The notes under the pieces are model-generated. The model was not told where the DNA came from, ran no database searches, and saw only the letters and a list, made by a program, of their open reading frames with translations. Positions 1 to 7,207 of a stretch of DNA of 15,280 nucleotides are shown here, piece by piece. The position numbers and the translations under genes were made by a program. How positions within the stretch are numbered: position 1 is the first letter of the stretch; each line of letters begins with the position of its first letter. Origin of the DNA: CALGLS01 sp047626155 (GTDB taxonomy: Bacteria; Bacteroidota; Bacteroidia; Chitinophagales; Saprospiraceae); assembly GCA_047626155.1 (NCBI GenBank), contig JBLHRR010000141.1:1-15280 (forward strand). Reading direction: 5' to 3'.

Positions 1-289
1 TTTCTTTTAAATACTGCTTTAGTACCGCCTTTTTTTCAGAAACACCGGAGTACACTTTCGTGATTCCAAGATTATTCAATCGAGTAGTGACCCCTCTTGA
101 TTTTCCACCGGTGATGATGACCACTTTGTAGCCAGCATTGACTGCTCGTTTTAGGGCATAACCATCACGGGTATGCATACTGCGCAATAGTTCACCTGAT
201 TCTGTAATCAGAAGTTTACTATTGGTCAACACGCCATCTACATCAAGAACGAAGGTGTCGATATCTCTAAGTTTTTCCAGGAAATTCAT
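1..289 (-). CDS. kdsC: KdsC-like HAD phosphatase (3' end cut off by window)
   Basis: The minus-strand frame opens with ATG at 289 and stays open to the window edge, giving 96 N-terminal residues. It starts MNFLEKLRDIDTFVLDVDGV, with HAD motif I (D16 and D18 of DVDGVLT), followed by an HTRDGYALK stretch and the motif II-type ITGGKSRGV. This DGVLT/RDGYALK/ITGG(K/R) order is characteristic of KdsC, which dephosphorylates 3-deoxy-D-manno-octulosonate 8-phosphate to KDO for lipopolysaccharide synthesis in the cytoplasm. Motif III lies outside the window, so the catalytic set cannot be completed. The start lies 5 nt after the iscX stop, which suggests co-transcription with iscX. A related HAD-IIIA phosphatase such as a CMP-acylneuraminate-associated enzyme is the main alternative. 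Confidence 0.8.
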   Translation of the reverse strand, partial: MNFLEKLRDIDTFVLDVDGVLTNSKLLITESGELLRSMHTRDGYALKRAVNAGYKVVIITGGKSRGVTTRLNNLGITKVYSGVSEKKAVLKQYLKE

Positions 290-294
290 CTGAC

Positions 295-540
295 TTATTG
301 ATTGTCTCTCCACTCATAAACCCACTTCGCCTGAATTTGTTCCAGGTGACCTTCGGTAGAACCTTCTTTTTTTCCTTCGAAAGTAGGGATTTCTAAAATC
401 CAATCAAGAAGCTCCGTGAAACGGATTCTGTAAATTTTCCCCTCTGTAAAATCGTCACCGAAACGTTCGTATAGTTTGATTCCGATGTCTTCGTGATCTG
501 ACCAATTTATTGGTAAATCGTCTATTCCTTTAAAACTCAT
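295..540 (-). CDS. iscX: Fe-S cluster assembly protein IscX
   Basis: This is an 81-residue acidic protein whose core INWSDHEDIGIKLYERFGDD, then VYRIRFTELLDWI-like residues (here KIYRIRFTELLDWILEIP), match the IscX/YfhJ fold: W-x-D near the N-terminus, then the IG.LYE helix, the RFT.L..WI segment and the ILE..Q..W helix. IscX (about 66 residues in E. coli) binds IscS and iron and modulates cluster assembly. The C-terminal helix here is EQIQAKWVYEWRD. The protein contains no cysteine, as expected. It lies downstream of the ferredoxin gene, the same neighbour it has in proteobacterial isc operons, and just upstream of kdsC. The gap to the ferredoxin (77 nt) holds a structured inverted repeat. 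Confidence 0.88.
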   Translation of the reverse strand: MSFKGIDDLPINWSDHEDIGIKLYERFGDDFTEGKIYRIRFTELLDWILEIPTFEGKKEGSTEGHLEQIQAKWVYEWRDNQ

Positions 541-556
541 TATTATTGTATTATGA

Positions 557-602
557 TTCTTTGACGAATGCTGTATTCTGGAACCCCTCAGCAGTCAAAG
601 AA
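557..602 (-). promoter_or_regulatory. Intercistronic stem-loop between ferredoxin and iscX
   Basis: A perfect 9-bp inverted repeat (557-565 with 594-602, TTCTTTGAC/GTCAAAGAA) is extended inward by a second 5-bp stem (569-573 with 589-593, TGCTG/CAGCA). The two stems are separated by a 3-nt bulge and enclose a 15-nt loop. In the transcript it sits after the ferredoxin stop codon and 16 nt before the iscX ATG. No U-tract follows, so it does not look like a simple Rho-independent terminator. It could be an mRNA stability or processing element, or a weak attenuator. The function is inference; the pairing is direct. Confidence 0.55.
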
Positions 603-616
603 AGGTTGTTAGGTGA

Positions 617-967
617 TTAGTGCTCGTGTCCAATTATTTTTGACTGATCAGGTATTTCAATTTCTAGTTCTGCATTTTCATCCAAGATAATGCATTGACA
701 AGCCAATCTTGATTCCAGTTTTGGATTGATAGCTCGGTCAATGAAGTCTTCTTCCTTTTCAGAGATTTCCTCTAGTTGCTCATTCCCTGTGCTAACATAG
801 ATGTGACAGGTGCTACAAGCGCAAACCGCCCCACAGTTGTGATTCAAGTGAATGTCGTGCTGATCATTATCTTCGATTGCCTCCAGTAAGGAGTATCCAG
901 CTTCGATGTTTTCCAGTGTTACTGGTTGGATGTTCTTATCCTCGAAAGTTACTTTTATAGTAGCCAT
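617..967 (-). CDS. fdx: [2Fe-2S] ferredoxin, ISC/adrenodoxin type
   Basis: This 116-residue ferredoxin carries the ISC ferredoxin ligand pattern: C45-x5-C51-x2-C54 in the motif CGAVCACSTCH, and the fourth ligand C90 in SRLACQC. C49 is the extra cysteine also found in the CxxxCAC signature of E. coli Fdx. It is a soluble electron carrier that supplies electrons for Fe-S cluster assembly on the IscS/IscU machinery; iscX immediately downstream supports that role. The N-terminus MATIKVTFEDKN is a normal first beta strand. The C-terminus ends in a GHEH tail that is unlikely to be a ligand. ATG at 967 is preceded on the minus strand by two TAnnTTTG boxes. Confidence 0.92.
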   Translation of the reverse strand: MATIKVTFEDKNIQPVTLENIEAGYSLLEAIEDNDQHDIHLNHNCGAVCACSTCHIYVSTGNEQLEEISEKEEDFIDRAINPKLESRLACQCIILDENAELEIEIPDQSKIIGHEH

Positions 968-988
968 AGTTGTTTTTCAGAATTTTTG

Positions 989-1010
989 CAAAAGTAGTTA
1001 TTCAAAGTTA
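989..1010 (-). promoter_or_regulatory. Candidate promoter -7 boxes for fdx-iscX-kdsC
   Basis: On the minus strand two matches to the Bacteroidota housekeeping -7 element TAnnTTTG occur: TACTTTTG (989-996) and TAACTTTG (1003-1010). The first would place the transcript start about 15 nt before the ferredoxin ATG. No convincing -33 TTG was found at the usual spacing for either, so this rests on the -7 match and position. Confidence 0.4.
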
Positions 1011-1119
1011 AATAGTGGCCTTGATCCTAGTTTATTTAGTTAATAGGGATAACAGGTGGGGGAGAGGATTGTTTAATAGACGAGATTAGAAGGTGTTTTA
1101 GTAGAGATTGAGTGGTCAA

Positions 1120-1393
1120 TCAATCAAATTTTGCTGTAATGTAGCTTTCATTCACAGGTGTAATTTTCAGCAGTTCTTTATATGTTCTTTGCACTAAAAG
1201 TGCAAAATCCAACCCGATTGGTTAGACTGAACATCGCCAAGCCACTTTGTAGGGTGTCTGCCAAGGTAAACTGTATATTATCCGCCCTTTTATCTGATAA
1301 TTCGCCAAATTTACTTTTAGTGAACCGAAAAAGGCGATCTATTTCTAATTCTTCCATCCCCAAGGATAATAGATTCCTTCTTGGAAATTCCAT
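1120..1393 (-). pseudogene. Relic of an IS transposase (N-terminal fragment)
   Basis: The minus-strand reading frame 1393-1178 (71 residues) contains FGELSDKRADNIQFTLADTL followed by QSGLAMFSL. This matches the N-terminal region of a group of DDE transposases that read like (F..L.DKRA.N..(F/Y).L.D.L.SG.AMFSLK.PSLL). The match ends abruptly after AMFSL; the next residues are unrelated and a stop follows. A second frame, 1212-1120, adds 30 residues (LDFALLVQRTYKELLKITPV onward) before its own stop and may be another piece of the same element or of a neighbouring gene. No terminal inverted repeats or full transposase are present. The family assignment is from memory of motif patterns, and the element is clearly non-functional. 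Confidence 0.5.
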
Positions 1394-1539
1394 ACCGAGA
1401 ATCGCTGATACTACCCTAATAATCCAATATACTATTTCCTTATGTGATAATACTCAGACGAAATTTTCTCTACAATAAATTTGTCAATTACTAAACAGGA
1501 TAGTGATTACACAAAGACTTAGAATTTCAGAATATCTAC

Positions 1540-1547
1540 TACCTTTG
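1540..1547 (+). promoter_or_regulatory. Candidate -7 box for the LTD/cupredoxin gene
   Basis: TACCTTTG is a perfect TAnnTTTG match. It implies a transcript start near 1554 and a leader of about 190 nt before the ATG at 1741. The -33 region is weak. The remainder of the stretch 1394-1740 shows no other gene. Confidence 0.45.
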
Positions 1548-1740
1548 CATCAATTCATTTTACGGAACTCTTTTATTATTCTAAACTTGTAAAATGACCC
1601 AAAGGAAACTAAAACAAAATTTCCCCTGTATAACCTAACATTTTCTTCCAGTATAAGTTAAAGATTAAGATTTGAGTCGCTCAGTGGTTCAAGTCTTAGG
1701 TGTTTCACTCATTTACCAAATCATTCAAAACAGTTCACCC

Positions 1741-4700
1741 ATGTTTAAAAAATTACCCGGCTTGTTTATAGCCCTTTTTCTTTTTTGCACAACCTTAAAC
1801 GCTCAGGTTGTCATTACAGAAATTTTCTACAATGCCCCAGGTACAGACACCATAGAGTACATTGAATTGTACAATAACTCTGGTGCTGCGCTCAATCTGG
1901 AAGGTTACAATTTCACAGAAGGCATCACCTTCGCTTTTCCTTCCTACATGCTTAATGCAGATGAATATGTTGTAGTTGCTAACAATGCAGATGCAATGAT
2001 GGGCTTCTTCGGAATCACTGCACTCCAATGGACTACTGGCGGACTGAATAACAGTGGAGAAGATCTTCAACTCAATAATGCGGACACGACCATGGTCGTA
2101 GATTTTCTAGATTATGATGATGGGACCTTCTGGCCAAGTGAAGCAGATGGCGATGGTTTTTCTATGGAACTTTGTGATCCAAGCGAAAACAATGCTGACC
2201 CTTCCAACTGGTATCCTTCAGCTACCAATGCGAACATTGTATTAATGTCCGTTCCTATTTTTGGCAGCCCTGGTGCTGAAAATGAAATCGTATGTAACCC
2301 CGCATCTGTAACTGTAACTTCATCTGGCTTAGTTTTTACTCCGGCTGACGTTACTATTTTTGCTGGACAAACGGTAGAATGGATGAACATTAGCGGAAAC
2401 CATAACGCCAATGGATCTATAGCTACTTTCCCTGGAAATGCTCCGGAAGATTTTACTAGCGGCCCTCCTTCATCAGCTAACTGGACTTACAGCTATACTT
2501 TCAATACTCCTGGTACTTACGACTACCAATGTGACCTACACGTTGGAGCAGGAATGGTTGGAACTGTAACCGTAATCCCGGTACCAACTTATGACATCGT
2601 GATCAACGAAATCATGTACAATCCTCCTAGCTCAGACCTAATCGGAGAATACATTGAATTATATAACAATCAAAATACAGCGATTGATCTAGCTGGATTT
2701 GAATTTACGCAAGGTGTCGAATATACGTTCCCATCTCTAAGTATCGGAGCAGGGGAGTATCTTATGGTTGCTAGTGATTCAGTTGCTTTTGAAGCTTTAT
2801 ATGGCGTACCAGCCCGACAGTGGACTTCTGGTGGTTTGTCGAATAGTGGAGAGGAAATTGTTTTGGAAGACAATCTTGGTAATCAGGTGGATGTCGTTAT
2901 TTATGACAATAACAGTCCTTACGCAGAAATCGCAAATGGAGAAGGTCCTTCTTTAGTTCTTTGTGATCCTTCAGCAGACAACAATAATCCTACAAACTGG
3001 TCTCATTCTATTAACAATACCAATGTAATTCCTGCGGGAAGTAACGAATTCGTTTTTGCTAGTCCTGGTGCAGCAAATAACTGTCCATCAGGACCTCAGT
3101 TGTTCTTCAATGGCATCACAGGTACCGTTGGTGAAGGAGAAATGGTTGGTACTTTTTCTATAAGAATGCCGGTACTGACCACTACAGATTCTGCAGATGT
3201 AGAGATCATTGTAGATGGTCTTACCACTGCTACAGAAGGTATTGATTTTTCTATTATTTCTACCACTTTGCATTTTTCTCCTGACTCACCTGGAGAAATT
3301 TCAGAAGCAGAAGTTCAAATAGGATTGATTGATGATCTTGAAATTGAAGGAGATGAAACAATAGTTTTACAAATGCAAAATGCCAGTGGCGCTACCATTG
3401 CTACAACTGGTTTATACACCATTACTATAGAAGACAATGATGGAAATGTTTATCCAACTTATCCAGTAGGAACCGTTACCACCAATGGAATAGATGAGGT
3501 AGCTGACTCTATTGGCGTACAATGTTCTTTGACAGGGATTGTACACAATTTAAATCTCACGAACAACATTCTTCAGTTTACCATCATCGATCAAAATGAA
3601 AATGGAATCGGAGTTTACAGTGATTCTTCTGCCTTTGATTATACAGTTACTCAAGGAGATTTGATAACTATAGATGGTGTTATTGAGCAATTTAGAGGTT
3701 TAACTCAAATCGTACCTGATACCATTAAAGTATTGTCTCCAGGTGCACCACTTTTTGATCCTAACATTGTAACTACATTGGATGAATCGACAGAATCCCA
3801 GATTGTTCGTTTGAACAACATGTCTATTGTAGACCTTGCAGAATGGACGAATAGTGGTTCAGGTTTCAACGTTACTATTACTGATGGAACCAACGAGGTG
3901 GAAATGAGGATAGATGCTGACACAGACATCTATGGTACCAGTCCACCAACAGGGATGTTTGATGTGATTGGAATTGGCGGGCAGTTTAAGTTCTCCGCTC
4001 CTTTTGATGAAGGCTATCAGTTAATTCCTCGATATTTGGAAGACATTATGGAGGCAGTCAATCCGAATTTACAAGCAGTAGATGATGTTGCCGTAACGGG
4101 AGTAGATCAGCCGATTACAATTGACATATTGGCCAATGATAACTTACCAAACATGGTGACCAACGTCGTTTTTGATGCCATGCCTAGTTTTGGCTCTGCT
4201 GTAATTAACACTGATTTTACAATTACTTATTCCCCTAATCTGGGCTTCTGCGGAATGGACGCCTTAAGCTATACCGTTTGTGATAATATGATGGTTTGTG
4301 AAACAGCAGTGGTGACCATTACGGTGGAATGTCCTTCTGCATATCCGTTATATGATATTGCTGTTGTTACCACAAATGATACAGAGGGAATTTCTGATTC
4401 TATTGATATTAGTTGTGAGCTTCGAGGTGTCGTATATGGGGTGAACATGAATGCCAATGGTCTACAATTCACCATCATTGATGAAAATGATCCTGATGCA
4501 GGAATCGGAGTCTTTGATGGCGGAGACACTTTTGGTTACACCGTAAACGAAGGCGATCTGGTAGCCTGTCAGGGAGAGATCGGACAGTTCAATGGTTTGA
4601 CACAAATTTACGTGGATTCTGTTTATGTGGTTTCTACAGGAGCTACGCTACACAACCCAGCTACAATTACAAGTCTGGACGAAAGTGCAGAATCAAAATT

Positions 4701-5208
4701 GGTTAAAATATTCAATGTAACGCTGGAAGATGCGACTCAATGGACAGGCGCTGGTCCTGGTTTCAATGTAACGGTTACAGATGGTACCAATCAGTTTCAA
4801 GTAAGAATTGATAATGATGTATCGCTTTATTCTTTACCAGCTCCGACCGGTACTTTAAACATCACTGGTATCGGTGGTCAATTCGACTTTGATAGTCCTT
4901 ACGACGAGGGTTACCAATTACTACCTCGCTACACTGCTGACATCGAAATGGCGATTGCTACGGATGATATTGAACTTGAGGCACAGGTTAGTATATTTCC
5001 AAATCCGACTGCGGGTGTATTGTTCGTAAATGCACCTGAGGTGTTGGATGGGATTACGGTTTACAATCAATTGGGGCAATTGGTTTATGTTGTTGAGGAT
5101 ATTTCTAACAATAATATGATAGATACGGAATCGTTTCCTGTGGGGATGTATGTGATACGGATGGAGAAGGATGGAAAGGTTTGGGGGAAGAATTTTGTGA
5201 AGGAGTAG
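1741..5208 (+). CDS. Secreted LTD/cupredoxin/Calx-beta/OB multidomain protein with T9SS sorting domain
   Basis: The chosen start is ATG 1741, because it directly begins a signal peptide (MFKKLPGLFIALFLFCTTLN-AQ, residues 1-22); a longer TTG-initiated reading from 1672 adds only a non-signal prefix. Domains by approximate residue: lamin-tail domain (LTD) 23-180; cupredoxin 187-280 with H221, C264, H267 and M272 as type-1 copper ligands (C-x2-H-x4-M, plastocyanin spacing); second LTD 283-445; Calx-beta 451-566 ending IEDND; OB-like module 571-773; Ig/cadherin-like module 779-864 (DILANDN, YSPNLGFCGMDALSYTVCD); second OB-like module 868-1070, clearly a duplicate of the first (shared LQFTIID, GDL, QFxGLTQI, DEGYQLxPRY); T9SS type A sorting domain 1081-1155 (VSIFPNPTAG ... 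FVKE). The product should be exported and anchored or released at the cell surface. LTD and OB modules commonly accompany extracellular nucleases, but no nuclease or other catalytic domain is present. Role unknown; adhesion or extracellular DNA/matrix binding is a guess. Confidence 0.88.
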   Translation: MFKKLPGLFIALFLFCTTLNAQVVITEIFYNAPGTDTIEYIELYNNSGAALNLEGYNFTEGITFAFPSYMLNADEYVVVANNADAMMGFFGITALQWTTGGLNNSGEDLQLNNADTTMVVDFLDYDDGTFWPSEADGDGFSMELCDPSENNADPSNWYPSATNANIVLMSVPIFGSPGAENEIVCNPASVTVTSSGLVFTPADVTIFAGQTVEWMNISGNHNANGSIATFPGNAPEDFTSGPPSSANWTYSYTFNTPGTYDYQCDLHVGAGMVGTVTVIPVPTYDIVINEIMYNPPSSDLIGEYIELYNNQNTAIDLAGFEFTQGVEYTFPSLSIGAGEYLMVASDSVAFEALYGVPARQWTSGGLSNSGEEIVLEDNLGNQVDVVIYDNNSPYAEIANGEGPSLVLCDPSADNNNPTNWSHSINNTNVIPAGSNEFVFASPGAANNCPSGPQLFFNGITGTVGEGEMVGTFSIRMPVLTTTDSADVEIIVDGLTTATEGIDFSIISTTLHFSPDSPGEISEAEVQIGLIDDLEIEGDETIVLQMQNASGATIATTGLYTITIEDNDGNVYPTYPVGTVTTNGIDEVADSIGVQCSLTGIVHNLNLTNNILQFTIIDQNENGIGVYSDSSAFDYTVTQGDLITIDGVIEQFRGLTQIVPDTIKVLSPGAPLFDPNIVTTLDESTESQIVRLNNMSIVDLAEWTNSGSGFNVTITDGTNEVEMRIDADTDIYGTSPPTGMFDVIGIGGQFKFSAPFDEGYQLIPRYLEDIMEAVNPNLQAVDDVAVTGVDQPITIDILANDNLPNMVTNVVFDAMPSFGSAVINTDFTITYSPNLGFCGMDALSYTVCDNMMVCETAVVTITVECPSAYPLYDIAVVTTNDTEGISDSIDISCELRGVVYGVNMNANGLQFTIIDENDPDAGIGVFDGGDTFGYTVNEGDLVACQGEIGQFNGLTQIYVDSVYVVSTGATLHNPATITSLDESAESKLVKIFNVTLEDATQWTGAGPGFNVTVTDGTNQFQVRIDNDVSLYSLPAPTGTLNITGIGGQFDFDSPYDEGYQLLPRYTADIEMAIATDDIELEAQVSIFPNPTAGVLFVNAPEVLDGITVYNQLGQLVYVVEDISNNNMIDTESFPVGMYVIRMEKDGKVWGKNFVKE

Positions 5209-5237
5209 GGGTTTGGTTTTTTAGATAGAAAAAATGG

Positions 5238-5269
5238 ACGGCTGCCTTTTGGGGTGGCCGTTTTTTTTT
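5238..5269 (+). terminator. Rho-independent terminator
   Basis: A 9-bp stem (5238-5246 with 5253-5261, two G-T wobbles) with a 6-nt loop is followed by a run of nine T residues. It lies 30 nt after the stop of the LTD/cupredoxin gene, and A-rich sequence precedes the stem. Confidence 0.9.
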
Positions 5270-5600
5270 GGGTTAGACTAAACTGCTAGAGAGACACTTC
5301 CAGTCCCTGTAGACCCTAAGAACAATTTGAACCCTTTTAATTCACTATCTAATCATGCTTAATGTCGGATTTAGGTCTTTCTTTTACTTTAGATATAATT
5401 AAAGTTTTTTTTTACCAAAGTAAGATATTCCTTTTTTATTCATCCTGTAAGACTTTTGTTGTCACTTTTACATTAAATATTTATTTAATTCGTAAAAGCT
5501 TGTATGTATGAAAAACCTTTTATAGATTAGCATCATGCAAAGAATTTAAATTTTAACTAAAGCGTATACTAGGATAGTGAAACTATAATCCCACCATACA
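5270..5600. other. Gene-free AT-rich spacer before the Rhs fragment
   Basis: No credible coding sequence, RNA gene or -7 box was found here. It is AT-rich, with a nine-T run near 5405-5413. It contains no recognisable Rhs upstream sequence in any frame, so it does not supply a 5' part for the following gene. An in-frame TAA at 5586-5588 closes the Rhs frame on its 5' side. Confidence 0.5.
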
Positions 5601-7202
5601 GTGGCTATTATTGACTTGAACACCACTGAAGTAGATTGGTATATTCATGGCAATGAACGGGTCGCTAAAATAGATCACCAGATTGACAATAACGAAAGAA
5701 CAGATATCCCGGATGGTTGCAGTCATGTAACTGACAAAACAAAATGCACCAAATTCAGAGGAGCCGTAAACCCAGAATTCGGAAGCCTCTTAGATGTCAA
5801 TCTTTCGCAAATCGAAAACCAACGGCGTTTGCAGAGCTTACAACAAGTACTTGGCACAGACCAACAATCAGGAGAACCCATTTTCCTATTCCCAGACACT
5901 TTATATCAAGTAAAAATAGGAGGTGACGTTCGCTTCTCACTAGAAGCAGGTCTTTCCAACCTCCCGCCTGGTGCAGAAATACAAAATCAAACAACCCTTG
6001 ATCATCCAAGAAGACTCATCCCTTTTACCAACAATGATCAGGATACTATTTTATTGCCATTGATACTGGCATTAGGCGGTGAGATTCCAAGACCTCCGGT
6101 AGAACCGAACCCTGAACCAGAAACTGGAGACCCCTTTGACATATGGATTCCACAGACCACAATACCACCGTTACCACATGCCACCTACTACATCTACGAC
6201 CACCTCGGCAACAGTCGAGTCGTCTACACGCCAAATATTTCTTGCGATGGAGGCCTAGGAAGTGGAAATCCCGATGTAACTTACTGGCTGAATTCCGTAA
6301 TAGATTATTTCCCCTACGGAAAAGTACTACGACAGTACGTCCCAGAGAATCCGCGTGAGCGCTTTTTGACAACTTATCATGAGCGGGATTATGAGACGGG
6401 GCTGGATTATCGGGGCGCGCGGTTTTATGATAGTGATGTGGGGAGGTTTCTGAGTCTTGACCCTCTCGCAGCTAAATTTGGTGACTTGAGTCCATATAAT
6501 TATGTTTTTAGTAATCCGATAAAATATATAGATCCTTTAGGTCTTGAACCTCAACTTACAGGAACATCATCAATGTTTGGGAATCAGGAAGAGCAAGAAG
6601 AAGAAAGGAATAGACAATATGACGATGGTGAATATGCAGTAAACGCTTATATCGTTAATGATACTAAGAATTCAGAAAAAAAAGTAAATACAAGTGCAGT
6701 AATAAATGAAACAGATCGTGTTTTTAGGAAGAATGGATTTGGGGGATATATCAATTATATTGAACTAAGCTCAGAAGCTGCTTTGAGCCAATTACCAGCA
6801 AAATTTGACGCTTGGGATAAAAAATTATTCATTGCCATTTTGGATAAGGCTGATGTAACAGGTGAGGGTGAAACAGATATAGATATAAATAGAGGTGTAA
6901 TTTGGAATCATTATAATGGCGAATTCCAAAGTTATGAATCTGTAAGTTCATATTTATTTGTATCACAGAGTGAAAGGGAAAGGCAAGTTGGATTTGGAGT
7001 AGCTCATGAATATGCGCACCAAATGGATTATCATTCTCATATTTGGCATGGAGGACAGAAAGATTTTTGGCGATTCAATCAAGGTGGTGGACATTATAAT
7101 GGTATAGGACCAAATTTATTGAGGGGAGGCGCAGTAAGAGGAAGTGATGATATGCTTTCCCCCGATGTAAGATCAAGAATATTGTATTGGTTGAAAAATT
7201 AA
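5601..7202 (+). CDS. Rhs C-terminal fragment with HExxH metalloprotease toxin tip
   Basis: The open frame encodes 533 residues, from a GTG just 12 nt after an in-frame TAA (5586-5588); no ATG exists in frame until about residue 327. Residues 1-190 are variable with a Pro-rich end (EPNPEPETGDP). Residues 196-314 are the conserved Rhs core end: YYIYDHLGNSRVVY, DYFPYGK, YHERDYETGLDYRGARFYDS, DVGRFLSLDPLA and the terminal DPLG (311-314) where Rhs toxin tips begin. Residues 315-533 are the tip, which carries HEYAH (469-473), a zinc-peptidase HExxH, followed by further histidines H478, H480 and H483 as possible third ligands. No signal peptide or YD-repeat barrel is present, so this looks like an orphan or displaced Rhs 3' cassette rather than a full secreted toxin. 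The following gene is a candidate immunity partner. The tip is noticeably more AT-rich than the Rhs core, as is usual for exchanged tips. The toxin role is inferred from architecture. Confidence 0.8.
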   Translation: MAIIDLNTTEVDWYIHGNERVAKIDHQIDNNERTDIPDGCSHVTDKTKCTKFRGAVNPEFGSLLDVNLSQIENQRRLQSLQQVLGTDQQSGEPIFLFPDTLYQVKIGGDVRFSLEAGLSNLPPGAEIQNQTTLDHPRRLIPFTNNDQDTILLPLILALGGEIPRPPVEPNPEPETGDPFDIWIPQTTIPPLPHATYYIYDHLGNSRVVYTPNISCDGGLGSGNPDVTYWLNSVIDYFPYGKVLRQYVPENPRERFLTTYHERDYETGLDYRGARFYDSDVGRFLSLDPLAAKFGDLSPYNYVFSNPIKYIDPLGLEPQLTGTSSMFGNQEEQEEERNRQYDDGEYAVNAYIVNDTKNSEKKVNTSAVINETDRVFRKNGFGGYINYIELSSEAALSQLPAKFDAWDKKLFIAILDKADVTGEGETDIDINRGVIWNHYNGEFQSYESVSSYLFVSQSERERQVGFGVAHEYAHQMDYHSHIWHGGQKDFWRFNQGGGHYNGIGPNLLRGGAVRGSDDMLSPDVRSRILYWLKN

Positions 7203-7207
7203 TAAAT

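Noticed and set aside
1044..1061. Sequence TAGGGATAACAGG resembling the I-SceI homing endonuclease site
   Set aside because: Only the first 13 positions of the 18-nt site match and there is no intron, intein or endonuclease nearby; chance similarity.
1182..1478. 98-codon plus-strand open frame
   Set aside because: It is antisense to the transposase relic, with no recognisable protein features.
1672..1740. TTG-initiated upstream extension of the LTD/cupredoxin protein
   Set aside because: It would bury the signal peptide behind a 23-residue non-signal prefix; ATG 1741 starts a clean signal sequence.
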